From Vitrella brassicaformis (taxonomy: Eukaryota > Sar > Vitrellaceae), in contig CDMY01000698.1 of NCBI GenBank assembly GCA_001179505.1, forward strand, positions 33,654 through 97,653: 64,000 nucleotides of DNA, read 5' to 3'. Under the pieces are notes generated by a model that was not told the DNA's origin, did not search any database, and was given only the letters and a program-made list of their open reading frames with translations. Position numbers and translations under genes: made by a program. Position 1 is the first letter of the stretch; the number at the start of each line of letters is the position of its first letter. Shown in pieces: positions 23,817-38,100 of the stretch.

Positions 23817-26800
23817 ATGGGGCGCACCATGCTGTTGCTGACCCTGCTGCTTGTGGGGCTCCTCAACGGGGGCCTCGCACAGCCGGGCAAGACTAACGTA
23901 AGCACTGCACAGAAACAGAGGGAGGGGGAGGGGAGGGGCGGCGAGGGGGTGGGTGCCTCGTGCAGTGGAGGGCCAGGAGGCCTGGGGGTCGCTCTTTTCT
24001 GGCTGGATTCTCCGCGTGTGTGTTGCCTTGGTGTCTTGGTGTCTTGGTGCAGGTGACTGATGTCTACCCCCGCCGGGGCTCTCTCATGGGCGGCACATAC
24101 GGTCAGCCAGCACACGGGGGAAACGGAGAAACGGAATGGGGGGGTGGGGCAGAAGACGATGTCTTTCTTGTCTTTTCCCTGTGTGTCGGTCAGTCTGGGT
24201 GGAGGGAACTGGTCTTGACGCTCAGGACCGTGACGAGCTCGAGGCCTCTTCGTCCGTTGTCTACCTCGGTAAGACAGCGAGCGACACACACCAAGTGTAG
24301 TGGGCACTCACTTGCTCTTCTCTTCTGGCGTGTGTCTCACTCCCTCCCTCGTGGATGTGTTGTGTGCAGGTACCACCCCTTGCGACATCATTGAGTACGA
24401 CCACACCTCCCGTCAGATCAAGTGCGAGACCAGGCCTCGAGTGGACGAAAGCGGCGCCCTCGCCCCTGTCAACAACTTGGAAATCCAGGTGTACATCATC
24501 ACACCCATCTGGTCCTCACAGGTACGATGGATGCCAGCGGGGTGGTTGTGAGGGGGGGAGAAGAGCAAGGCAAGTCGGCCTTTGTGTGTGTGTGGTGTTT
24601 GGTGGGGTGTGTATATAGATTGTTGCGACGGACAAGTACGACTACCGGTGGGACAACACGCCCGTGGTTGAGTGGATGAAGTACGCCACCACCGCCGGCA
24701 GCACCTTCAGGATCACAGGAGACTTCAGGGGTCAGTCAGTGCAGACACCCATCCCGTCCTGCACACAGACGCAGACATCTATCTGTCTCCATACCGTTTC
24801 TTCCTTTGTGTGTGTCACGTCAGGGTGCAACGACCCCTCGTGTGTGGACCACCACTCCATCAAGGTGGGCGCTGAGGGATGTGAGATGCTCAAGGAGGAG
24901 GACGACAGAAACAAGGACCCCAGGCACGGATTGCACACACAGCCCCCCAAGCCCCCCCACCCACTTATCCATCCCTCATACTGTATGGCTCTCTCTGCAG
25001 GTATGGCCTGGAGTGCAAGGTGTACGAGGAGGTTGCAGCGGGCCGCCACACCATCGAGCACAAGAACCAGGACACCGACGACACCTGGAGCGGCTACGGC
25101 CGCGCCTACATCGAGCCCGAGGCCTACCAGTATGACGTCAACACTGGCGAGGGGTGGCACGTCACCATCTACCCGGAGGTCACAGACGTCCTCCCCCCCA
25201 CATCCGGCAAAAATGGAGGAGATGTCGTCGAAATTCACGTACGCACACATACACACGCCGGAGCGAGATCCTCTCCTGCACTGCACGCGCCCGTCTGGTG
25301 TGTCTGTCTGTTGTTTGTTTGCAGGGCACATCTTTCCCGTCTTTCTTCGATGCCAACACGTCCGTCTCCGTCACGCTCGACGGCGTCACCTGTGAGGTCA
25401 CCGACGTGACCTTCGACAAGATCACCTGCACCGCCGGGCCCTCACCCGCAACGTCCCGCAGACTCCAGACCAACGACACTGTGACCACCACAATCGCCCC
25501 CACAACCATCCCCGTGACCACCACCACCGCCCCCGAGGCCACTGTCACCACCACAGAGGCACCGACAGTCGCACCGACCGTCGCACCGACCACCACGGCC
25601 GCACCCACAGCGGCTCCTGCACCCGCCCCGATCACCCTGTCCGGCAGTTGGAAGCTGGGCCCGCGTGGTATCCCTGTCCACGTGTTTGAGAAGGACAACT
25701 CTGCCAACACAATCTCACAGGTGGGCGAGGGAGGAGCAGCGGAAGGGCAGCAGGCGGGGCGGCAGGCAGGGACAGACAGGTCTGGTGGTGCCTCTGTGTG
25801 TCTGTGTGCAGCGTACAGTTCAGACGAGGGCCCACCTGAAAACGGACGGCTACAACTATGGCGAGGAGTCTGTCGTGTACTTCATCCCTCCCGTCACTGG
25901 CAAGTACAGCTTCTACTCCACCTCTGACGACTCCTCCAAGACCCAGTAAGCTCATTGTCGAGCTAGAGAGATCTGGGGTGCACATGTGTGTGTACGGCGT
26001 GTTGTGTTGTGGTCGTCTGTCAGCTTGTCGATGAGCAACGACCTGTCTTCGATGGACAAGCTGACGGAGATCGAGGACCACTGCCGCGACAGCGACAATT
26101 ACTGGTACCACGAGACGGGCCAGATCTCTTCCAAGAAGACACTCACCGCCAACACGCCCTACCTCATGAGAATCGAACACACACAGGTACCTCCCTCCCC
26201 CTCTCCCTCCCTCCCTCCGTGTGTCCTCATGTGTGTCTGCGTGTGTGTGTTTGGCTGGCTGCAGCATGGCGGCGGTGCATACTTCCGTCTTGCCGCGCGC
26301 ATCGAGAACGTGCCTGACATGAACACCGACGCCAAGAGGAGCCTGCGCAACTACAAGTCGGTGTTTGAGGTGGTGGAGCTCAAGTTCAACCAGGATCCCG
26401 CCACCAAGCCCTGGGGCATCGGAGGCAGGAACACGCTGAGAGAGGAGGGATCTTCATACCTGGGATGTGTGTGTCTGTGTCTGTGTCTGTTTGTATCTTT
26501 TAGGTTCGTTCCGCCTGGACTTCAACGGCCAGAGCACTGAGATGAGTGCCGGCGGCATCCGCGCGTGGAAGATCGCCAACAAGCTGAGAGACTGGGGAGT
26601 CAAAATCGCCGACGTACGCCAGAGGAGACGCCCGCCAAAAACACGGCAATGCCCCTGTCTGTCTTTGTGTGCTTCTGTCTACAGAGCTGGGACGGCAAGG
26701 ACGGCGCCATGATCATCCGCTTCGGCCAGCCGGGCAGCAGCAAGGGCAACTCACTCCCCGCCATACAGATCGGCAACGTACGCACAAACCCATGTATGTC

Positions 26801-29156
26801 TCTGCCTTTATTCAACTTGTGTCTCTTCTGTCTGTGTGTATGCAGTCGATCAACGACCCCCTTGTGAACTGCACCGTGGGCAGCGAGTGGAGCTACCGTG
26901 TGCGCGAGGACGGCGACGACAACGACGTGTTCCTCGACCCGGTCCCCGCTGACTACTTCAGGGTGGCCGTACCAGACACACACCCCGTGGTACGCACCCG
27001 CCCTGGCAGTCTAGAGGAATCGGGAACGAGACAGACAGGGGGTGTGTGTCTGTGTCTGGGTCTTCGTGTCAGGTTGAGGTGCGTGTGAACGGCATGCTGG
27101 CCGCCCACTTGAACGAGGCGTCGATGCACGGCTTCGGCTTCACCTACGACGCCGCCCTCACACCCAGCGTGACCACTATCAGCTCGACCACACTCAAGAA
27201 GGGAGACCCCCTCACACTCACACGTAAGACACCGAACGAACTAACACACGAAGCATAGGCATCAGCGGCCCGGCCCCTGTGTGTCTGCGTGTGTATGCAG
27301 TGACCAACATGGGAACCCCCGCGCTCGAGGACGTCACTGTGACAATCGGCACCGCCCCCTGCGACCTCTCGGCCGCCCCCACCGGCAACTCCATCACCTG
27401 CACCATGGGTGTGGGTGCCGCCGGGTCGTTCCCCCTCCATGTGCTCATCAAGGGCAGGGGCATCGCCGACGTGCCGGCCGAGGGCACCGCAGTCAAGTAT
27501 GTGCAGACCATTGACAGCGTCTCGCCCACTGCTGGCCCGGAGGCAGGCGGCACCTCGCTCGTCATCGAGGGCAGCGGCTTCCAGGCGGAGAAGGACAACA
27601 ACTCAGTGCTTGTTGGTACGGGCGGGCGCACAGCTAGGGAACAAGCAAGGAGTGAGTGGAGAGAAACGGCACGTGTGTGTGTGTGTGGCCAGGTGGCCAG
27701 CCATGCGTGATCCAGGAGGTCAGGGAGCACTCGCGGATCGTGTGCCTCACCCCAGCCGGTCAGGGCTCGCAGCCCGTGACGGTCAACGCGGCCTCGCTCG
27801 ACGCCGACTCGACCACCGACGCCGGCAGCTTCACCTTCGACCCCGCACTCACCAGCGTCATCACATCTATCGAGCCTCGAGTCATCCCCTCCTCCATCTC
27901 AAAGACCGTCATTATCTCTGGTGCGTTCAGACGGCCAGCCAGCCAGCCAGCCACGAACACACATCGATGGGCGTCTGTGTGTGTGTAGGTTCGAAATTCC
28001 GCGGTTCTTACGACATCCTCACTGACAAGACGGCCGACACCTTGATGAGCATCAGCTTCGGCAACCGCGATTGCCGCGTGCTGCAGGTCAACGCCACTAC
28101 GGTACTCTGCCGCCTCAAGCGCGCCAAGCCCACCTACGGCGACAACGCTGGCGACGAGATGGTGAGCCCCCTAATGGTGGTCGACGAGTGGGGCTACGCC
28201 AAGGTGGACGACACACCAGTGACCAAGCTGGACACCAGCTACGAGATCACCTCTGTCAACTCTGGGGAGCTGCCGTCTGGATCTCTCTACGGCGGGAGCA
28301 AGATTGTGATAGCGGGCAAGGGCTTCGCCGAGGACCCCCTCCTGGCCGACTACCAGGTCATGCTCGTCTTCAACTACATCCACGCTGACGTCCCTGAGGA
28401 GAAGAAACAAGGTCCGTCTGCAAACCCGTCCGTGTGTGTGCGGGATGTGTTGGTTTGGCGTGCACTCCACAAACTGACTGTGTGTGTGTGTTGATGGCTG
28501 ATCTGAAAGCTGAGATCCGTCTCGAGTGCGAGGTGACGACGGCGACATCGACCCTGATCGAGTGCACCACCCCGTCCTTGTGCGACTACGCCTACCCCAC
28601 CCGCAGCGTCTACACCAACGGCGAGGAGGCCGCACAGGAGATCTGCGAGAGGGGACTCTTCGTCCAGGGAGCTATCAACGTCAATGTCAACGGCATCAAG
28701 GTCACCCTCCCTCCCTCATGCACACACACTCACACGAACACGCATTGAGACGGCAGGATGGATGGATGGATGTGTGGGTGGGTGGGTGTGATTGCAGCCC
28801 AAGTGCAAAGACGCCAATGGCTGTGAGTTCAAGTACGCGGCTTCCCAGGCCAACGAGCTGACGTCCATCAGCCCCAAGAAGGGCAAAGCCGGAGACACCA
28901 TCACACTCACCGCAAAACTCGCATCGGGTACCCACAACACATACACACACATGCATGTGGGTAGATCCATGTCTCCATTCCTCTCTGCGTGTGGGCAGGC
29001 TCCAAGAAGAAGTCCGGTGCGAAGCTCCTGCTCGGTGAGAGTGTGGAGGCCTCGTGCGCCGACGTCAGCCACAGCGGCGACCAGGCCACCGTCACCTGCA
29101 CCATCCCACAGTACCCCGCCAGCCAGCTCCCCGTCACCCTCTGGATCGAAGGCACG

Positions 29157-29192
<36 letters not shown>

Positions 29193-32100
29193 GCGCGCGC
29201 GCACATACACACACACACAGAGCACGAGACACAACAACACAGATGGCAACTTTACCGTATCCTGTGTGCATCCATCATCCAGGTGACGGCTACGCCAAGG
29301 ACAAGGGCGACGTGGCCTCTGACGGCTTCCTGAACGAGCTGCTTCTGACGGACATCAAGCCCCGCCGCAGCAGCATGGAGGGCGGCCGCATCGTCACACT
29401 CACCGGCGAGGGCTTCAGCACAAACCCACAGGACAACATCGTCGAAGTCGGCGACGACGGCCGGATCTGCGAGGTGGTCGGCACCCCCACACACACGACC
29501 CTGCAGTGCAAGACGCCTACATACGGCAGCAAACCCAGCGGCGAGCACCAGGCCGACATTAAGGTCCATGTGGTGGGCCAGGACACCTCCCTCATCACCG
29601 GCACCCCCGGCGCTCGCAGGAGACTGTCCTCCAGCCGTAATAAGCAGACACAGACGGTGTGTTGATGTGTGTCATTTCCCTGTGTGCGTGCGTGTGCGCA
29701 GATTCGGTGCCCATCCACCCGTCGGACAAGATTCGCCGTCGCCTCAAGGAGCGTACTGGCGGTGTTGCGTCGCGCTTCCTGTTGGACAAGGCAGATCTGG
29801 ACCACCAGCGCCACTCTGGCGTCGACATCGCCCTCGGCGGCGGCAGGAAGCTCAACACACACAACGCCCTCGGACACGAGGTCAGCAAAAGACCATGGGC
29901 GCGTACGTGTCAAGCTGCCTGTGGTGATGAATGTCTGTGTGTGTGTGTGTGTGCAGGAGGTTGCTGCCTGGACTCAGCATGCTGTGGATGTGCTCCGTGC
30001 TGAGCGGTCGGTGGTGGATGAGGCCACCTCTGCCGACGGTGTCCGCCGTTGCGAGGCCTCCGCCACCAATGCGTCCACCGCCATCACCATCCACAACTGG
30101 CACCAGGAGGACGTCGCATCAAGGCGCAGACGAAGACTCGCACGTAAGTCACCATGACTACTGACACACAACACACCCTGCACCCTGCCCATTCACGTGT
30201 GCGTGTTGTGGCAACACAATGGGTGCAGCGGAGACCTGGCCGGCTGATCTGATAGCCGAGTCGTCCGAGTGCGGCACCCCCTGCCACTGCAAGGTCACCT
30301 ACGCCAACGCCCTCACACCCGAGCTCTCGTCCGTCGCCCCAACCACCGGCACGTCCGGCACCGAGCTGGTCATCAAGGGCAGCGGACTCAAGTCCACCAC
30401 ACAGAGCCCCGTCACGGCTGACAACGCCTGCTCGGTGGCCGAGGATGGCGTGAGTGAGGACGACCAGAAGGTCATCGTGGGCGGGGAGGTGTGCACTCTC
30501 ACCACCACTGGCGAGCCCGATGGCGAGCTCAAGTGCAACCTTGGCGAGACGCCTGCTGGTGAGGCAATCAGAGAGAGGGAGAGAGAGAGTTCGGCAGATA
30601 GAGGAAATGGCGGAGACGGTCCTTCTGCCTGTCTGTCTGTCTGCCTGTCTGTCTGTCTCGTGGGTGCAGGCGACCACATTGCGGAGGTGTACGTAGGAGG
30701 CAAAGGTCTGGCCTGGGGCAGCAGGACCATCACGTCCGAGCTCTCCGTCACAGCCCTCTTCACGGCAGCAGATGCATCAGTGGCCGGCGGGCAGCTCGTG
30801 ACCGTCACCGGCAAGGGATTCAGCAAGACGCCTGCCCAGAACAAGATCACCGTGTGTGGCCTCCTCTGTGAGCCCGAGGGCACCCCCACCTACACCGAGT
30901 CACGCTGCCGCGCCCCTGCCGTCCTCACCACCACCACCATGACACTCCTGCAGGCAAGACACGGAGCCGGGGTGCATGCGGTGGTATATCGGCTCGATGG
31001 TCCGTGTCTCTGTGTCTGCTTGTGTGCGTGCAGGATGATGGTGTGCAGCTGCCGAAGGTTGTGTTCCCCCACTCGTCGACGTTCAGCAGTAAGGCCAACC
31101 AGGGGTACCACGAGGGCCGCATCTTCGACAACGACCCGGAGACGTACGGACACATCGAAATGGACGACAAGACCGCCACCTGCCGCGTCGGAATCGACAT
31201 GGTCGGTACCGTACATCCCACTCGCCCCCCACCACACAAAGCAAAACAACACGTTTCTCTGTCTGTCTGTCTCTGTGTGTCAGGGTGGCGATTCCAAGGG
31301 TTACCTGACGAACCTTGCCTTCTGGCCGCCCCACTCCCGTTGGGAGCGTGACTTCTTCAAGAATGGGGCCTTCCAATACTCGGACGACGGCACCACATGG
31401 ACCACATTCCTCCAGCTGCCCGACGCCAGGCCGCAGGAGGGCTGGAACGAGTATCGCGTCAGAGACTTCGTCGACGAGGCACCCGTCGTCGCCAGATACT
31501 TCTGGTAGGTACAGACAAGGACACGAGAAGAAAGGGACATGCGCACTCTGTCTGTGTGTGTAATGTCTCAGGTACCAATCGGCGACCTACCGGTGCAGCA
31601 TCCACGACATCAAGCTGGAGGGTCACGTGGTGGCCGCCGCCGGCGACTCGTGCCCCGCGACCGTCAAGGTGTCCCCCACTGGCAACTACGTCCAGGCTGC
31701 ATCGACCCTCGCCGGCTGCTTCACCGTCAAGTACTCGACGGAGGGCACCCCCCTGATTGAGAGCATCCAGCCCAAGTTCGGCTCGTCCCTTGGCGGCGAC
31801 ACCGTCACCATCACCGGCACACGACTCACACCTACTGGCAGCAGCGTATGGATGGCTGGGCGCACAGACAGGGAGGCAGACACATATGTTGGGCGAATGG
31901 TGTGTGTGTGGTTGTGGTGATATCTGCAGGCTGAGCAGGATGCCGTTGTCAAGTTCAACGGTGTGGAGTGCACCGTGACCGGCCCCGCGACGACGTCGGG
32001 CGGCAAGGACACCCTCACGTGCACCACCAAAGCCAGAGACCCCCAACAGATGCAAAGTCGGTGATCTCATCCAGACACCACACACCACACCACACCACAC

Positions 32101-35100
32101 ACCAGACACCACACGCCCTCTACCGGATGCATGTGTGTTGGCCTGGCAGCATTCTCGACGGACGTGTTGATCAAGGGCCGCGGTCAGGCGATGGTCAAGT
32201 CGCCCGAGACAGTCTTCTTCCGCTACCTCGATAAGTGGTCTGACGTGCGCACATGGAAGGACTTCGAGGAGCCCGCCGAGAACGACTTTGTCGTCATTCC
32301 TGACGGACAGGCCGTCCTTCTTGTAAATCACACAGCCACAGAAACACCGGCCGGTCTGTGTCTCTATCATGCGTCTCTGTTCGTGTGATGGTGCTCTCTC
32401 AGGACATGTCGCCGCCTAAGCTGGAGATGCTTCTGATCCACGGCATGTTTGTGTGGGACAGGCAGGACCTGAAGCTCGAGGCCACCTACATCTGGGTCAG
32501 CGGCGGCATCTGGTAAGCGATTGAATGAACGCAGGAGTCACAAAGCCACAACAACCACCCACCACACACGCGATGCAGCGAATATTGGGTGTCTTGATGT
32601 GTGCAGGGAGCTGGGCACTGAGGCCGAGCCCTTCGTCAACAACGCCGAGATCATCCTGCACGGTGACAAGTGGACGACGATCGAGATGCCCCGCATCGGC
32701 AACAAAATGCTGGCCACCTCGCCCAACCGATCCATCGGCAGGCTCGGACAGATGGACATCCACGGCAAGGTCCGTCAGCGCGTCTGGACCTTCCTCGCAG
32801 AAACTGCTCTCAAGGGTGGGAGACAACGACTTTGCCTCTCTCTTCGTTCAATGTTTTCATCCTTGTGTGCCTTCTGTCTGTCTCATGATCATTCAGGTGC
32901 GACCACTCTGAAGCTGCGCGAGCCTGTGGACTGGGTTGAGGACGAGCGCATTCTCGTTACGTCCTCGGCCGGCCTGGGCCAGATCGAGGAGTCCACCGTG
33001 CTGTCATCCAGCGGCACCACCGTCACGCTCAAGACACCACTCAAGCACGACCACAAGGTCGACACGTTCGCCGGAGGCTCGTATGGCTTCCCCGACACCG
33101 TCATGACGTGCGAGGTCGCCCTGCTTTCCAGAAACATTAAGATCCATGGCGACTACAACTCCAAGAAACAGGTAGTAATGAGAAGAGAACGCTCGAGAGA
33201 GAGGCGCAAGCATGGTAATGTGTCTCTGTGGTCTCTGTGTGTGTGTCAGAAATACGGAGTCCACACGATGGCTGCCGTGGGTGCCCTCCAGCGTTTCGAG
33301 AACGCCGAGGTGTTCCACTGCGGTCAGCAGGGCAACCTGGGCCGCTACTGCACGCACTTCCACCTGTCGTCCATCCTGCACGACGGCTACGTCAAGGCCA
33401 ACTCGATCCACCACTCCTTCCAGCGCGCCGTGACGATTCACGGCGTGTGGTACGCCAAGATTACCGACAACGTGGCCTACGACGTCGCGGGCCACACCAT
33501 CTTCGTCGAGGACGGTGCCGAGAAGTGGAACAGGATCGAGGGCAACCTCGTGGCGCTCACGCGCAAGAACCCCGTCATGCTTTCATCCGACATGAAGCCC
33601 GCCAACTTCTGGCAGCAGATACCCACCAACTACTGGCGCCACAACGTCGCAGCCGGCTCGGTGGCTTTCGGTTTCTGGTTTGAGCTGACAGGCCGCCCCA
33701 CCGGCCCCTCCCGCACCATGGATCTCTGCCCGTTCAACGAGCACATTGGCGAGTTCAAGAACAACTCTGCCCACAGCAGCAGCATCGGTCTGCGCATCTA
33801 CCCCGGGTGGAACCCCAAGGAGTCGCCGTGTGGGGGCCCCAAGACCAAGCCCCAGTACCTCGAGGGCCTCGTGGCCTACCACAACGGACTCGGCGTCTTC
33901 CACGGAACTGTCAGCAAGCAACGAGAGAGACACGGAGACACGATATATCGAGCAAAGTGAGTGAGTGTGTGTGTTTCTGCGTCAGGTTGGTGATGCGCAC
34001 CATCACGACTATCGTCTGGTGGAGAACGGCGGAGCGCTCGAGTGGAAGAAGATGAACGAGGATGTGGGCGTCCACTCGCCGCCCCACTTCTACCACGTGC
34101 TGGCGGTGGGCAAGCAGAGCGGCACCGGCGGCAGGGGGTTCCTCATGCCGCAGAAGGAGTTCTGGAACATGGAGGACGGCACATTCGTCAACTACGGAGA
34201 CAACTGGGCACTGAGTAAGCCGCCTAAACCTCACTCACACACACGTGCACCTCTCACTTGTTGTGTGTCTTTGTGTTTGCCAGAGCCGTGCATGTCTTGC
34301 CTGTCTGACACGAACATGGCGCAGGGTGCCTTCACGTACCGTTTCAAGAACATGAAGTTCCACAACTCCAGCAGACGCGTCGAGTGGACACTCAAGGACA
34401 TCCTCTGGGATCTCGACGGCTCTCTCACCGACAAGGGACCAGACAGTTTCGCCACCCCCTACTATGCCTTCAACGACCGTGGCGCCTGCCAGCAGATTCA
34501 GGGCGTCAGGTACTCAGACGGTCTCACCTGCACTAATGCCATCAGGTACCTCACTGAGCGAGACACACAGATAGGATAGCCACACACAGGGCCGCCCAGA
34601 CTCATGTCACGTCTGGCTTGGCTTCTGTGCACTGACTGACACACCTGTGCAGGAAGGTGAAGTTCTACAGCATGGAGCCACGCGAGCTCATGTGGCGTGA
34701 CATGAAGTTGTTCGGCGCTGACAACTGGCTGGCGGCCCCGACGGACGACAAGACTGACCGCATCCCCTACATGCCCAAAGGTGAGCAACACACACAAACC
34801 AAACAAGGGAGGGTGTTGGCGTCTGGCTGGATTCCATGCGTTGCTATTCCCCTGATTTCAGACTTCAGCGGTTGGGCCGTGCCGATGCAGTCCGAGGGAT
34901 ACTACAACATGACCTGGGCTTCCAAGTAAGTGGGCGATTTGCGTCCATTCCATGGACGAGTGTGTGTGTGTGTGTGTGTTCATTGTGTGTTCATCTGATC
35001 TGCCATCATCATTCATCTGTCTCCCCGTCTGTGTGTGTGTGTGTGTGTAGGATGAACGGCAACTTCCGCCAGTACAGGCTCAAGTACTCCATCCCGCCAT

Positions 35101-38100
35101 ACGTCGAACTCTACAAGAACAACACCAAAAGAGACGAATTCATGGGTCAGTGCACACCACACGCGCACACACAAAATCAAAAGGTGCGTCTGTCTCCCTG
35201 CCTGTGTCATTTATCACAGGTTTGCAAACCTTCTGGGACAACTGGCGCGACCACTTCCTCGTGACGGTCCCCGCCAAGTTCTACGACGACGACATCTACA
35301 CCGAGTGGTCGGAGGCCACTCTCGACAATGTGCAGGAGTCCCGCTACGACCGCATCCAGCCCCTCGCCAGCAAGGCCGAGGACCACGACGCCATCACTCG
35401 TATCATCGGACTGGAAAAGGATCTCAGGAACGGAGACATCACCGAGACACGATTCAATGCGCCCATCACCGAGCTCACCAAGGGTGCGTGGGCTGACCGA
35501 CACACACGCACGGGAGAGAAGGTCGCATACACGTGTCTGTGCGTGCTCGTGTGTGCAGACATGCCGTTCGGTACCCACATGCTGCCTGGCGGCCGCAACC
35601 ACAACGGCACCTTCGCCATCATGATCAACACCGCCAAGACATACCAGGAGGGTCAGCAAAAAGATCCCTTCTTGCGGCCCCAGCAGCTAGCAGAACTCAC
35701 AATTCTCCCTCCCTCCCTCCGTCCCGTGTGTGTCTTAAGGTGCGATCAAGGACCAGAAGGATCCCTTCAGCTTTGCGGTCAAGGCCCGTCAGTGCCTGGA
35801 GACGGGGTGCCCCCGTGTGACCGACGGCGACTGGGGCGACACCCGCTACCCCTGGTCCGACCCCGACTCATGGGTCGGCGGCCCCGAGAGCGAGGGGTAC
35901 ATGCAAACCAAGCCACCCCAAGGGAGGCCCACAGAGCGGCGACCCGCTGGTCATCCCCTCCACACGATGGATCTTCATCGACGACAAGGCCGTCCTCCCA
36001 GACACGCCATTCGCTGAGATCGATGTCAAGGGTGAGGAAAGAGGGTCGTAGGCAGGGAGGGAGGGGGGCGGAGACACACACACACACACACACATGTCTC
36101 CGTGTGTGAAGGTTTCCTAGAGATCAACGAGGCTTTCCTGAAGAAGGATGTGACGCTTAAGGCCAAGAACATGCGAGCGTCTGGCCGTCTGGACGTCGAC
36201 TACCGCAACGACTCCGACCACACCGCCATCATCGAGCTGCACGGCACCGACAACGACAAATCCATCACGCCATACGCCGAGGACGTCTGGTCAGTCAGCC
36301 AGCCACCGATAGATATCCAACGTGAGGAGAAGACGACTTATCCGTGTCGTGTGTGTCTGCCCACAGGCTTGGCAACAAGGGCATGGCCATAGCAGGTCAG
36401 CTGAACCTGTTTGGCTCGCCCGTGACGTCCTGGAGGAAGCTTGACCGCACGGCCAACATCGGAGACACCGAGATACACGTGCAGGGCCTCACCCAGCGGT
36501 GGAAGGCCCAGGACAAGCTTGCAATCGGCTCCACCGAGTACAAGTGGGACCAGGTCGAACACGTCACCATCTCAGGTGAGTGATCGAGACACACACACAG
36601 ACACACAGGGCGATCGGATATACACATGTCTCTCTCTGCATGTGTGGGTGACCAAGGTGTGAGCCAGGAGGGCAATGTGACCAAGGTGACCCTGACAGAG
36701 GGCCTCAAGTATCGCCACTTCGCCGGCGTGGAGACACTCACTGACGGCAATGGCAACACGCGCACTGTGGAGCTGAGGGCGCCCGTGGGCCTGCTGACTC
36801 GCAATGTGGTGGTCAAGGGCGTGCAGACCTCGCCTCAGGACGTCTTTGGCGCACACGTGTCCGTCGTGGCCATCAGTGGCAAGGACGCCGACCAGGGCAC
36901 CATGTAGGCAGCCAGGGTAGCACTTTGGCTACTGGGTGGGCCATACGTATCACTTTGTGGGTGGTTTGTCGGTTGTCTGTCATGCATCAGGTGGTACAAG
37001 TACGGCCACATCCAAGCCAAGTACGCCCACTTCGAGAACATGGGTACGAGCAACAAAAGCACAGAAACCAAAATGGCGAGAGCGTATTTGTGATCCCTTC
37101 CTTGCCGCTTTCTTACAGGCAAGCAGTCTCTGCCGTGGGCGGCGCTGAACTTCGAGTACCACCTGAAGGAGGGCGACAGCGAGGCGGACGCGCAGCAGGA
37201 GGTTGAGATGAACGTCGTGCAGGGCTGCTCATTCACTCTCCTCAACTACGGCACCATCCTGCGGGCCATCAAGAACGTCCGACTCGACAACAACGTCTAC
37301 TACAGAGGATACAAACAGACCGTCGAGGCCTGGAACGACGCGCAGGGCAACTACATCACGGTAGGCATGGAGAGACACACACGCACAGGGGACGTTTGAG
37401 TATGTGGCCGATCTGTGTGTGTGTCTGTGTTGGTTTAGAACAACATGGTTGTGGGCACCTGGCGAGACCCCGAGGAGACTCTCGACTGGCTCATCACATA
37501 CGCATCATTCTACCTCCAATCCAAGTCAGCCAGGGAAGGAGGGAGGGGGATCGATCCATTCACGCTGGCACGGTGTCCTGTGCTGCTATGCAGGCAAGCT
37601 GAGGTGTCTGGCAACATCGCCTCCGGCTCACAGGACACTGGATTCCTTGTGGTCGCCGACGACTGCGGAGCCGGTACTGCAGGACACAAAGAAGAGCTCT
37701 GACCAGCCAGCCATCTCCCACACACGGCCATGTGTGTGTCTCTGCTTTGCTGCTCCTCAGTGCCCACTGTGTTTGACAACGAGGTCGTTGGCGCGATCAT
37801 CGGCGCGTGGATGTGGCCTGAGCACGGCACGGGCGGCAGCGGCCCGACGGGCAACCAGTGCAAGGTCATGCAGCGCTGGACCATCTGGAAGGCCGCACAC
37901 GTGGGGCTGCTCATCGTCGACACCGGTGCCGACATCGAAGTCAACAATGTGGTCGTGGCCGACTCACATATCGGCATCTCGCTCAACTACGTCCACTACA
38001 CCTCCATCCAGTACACCACCGTCAAGAACGCCATTCTCATGGGAACCACCGCAGCCTCCGCCGACTCTACGTGCGACACTTGCCTGGTGGGTACCCCACA

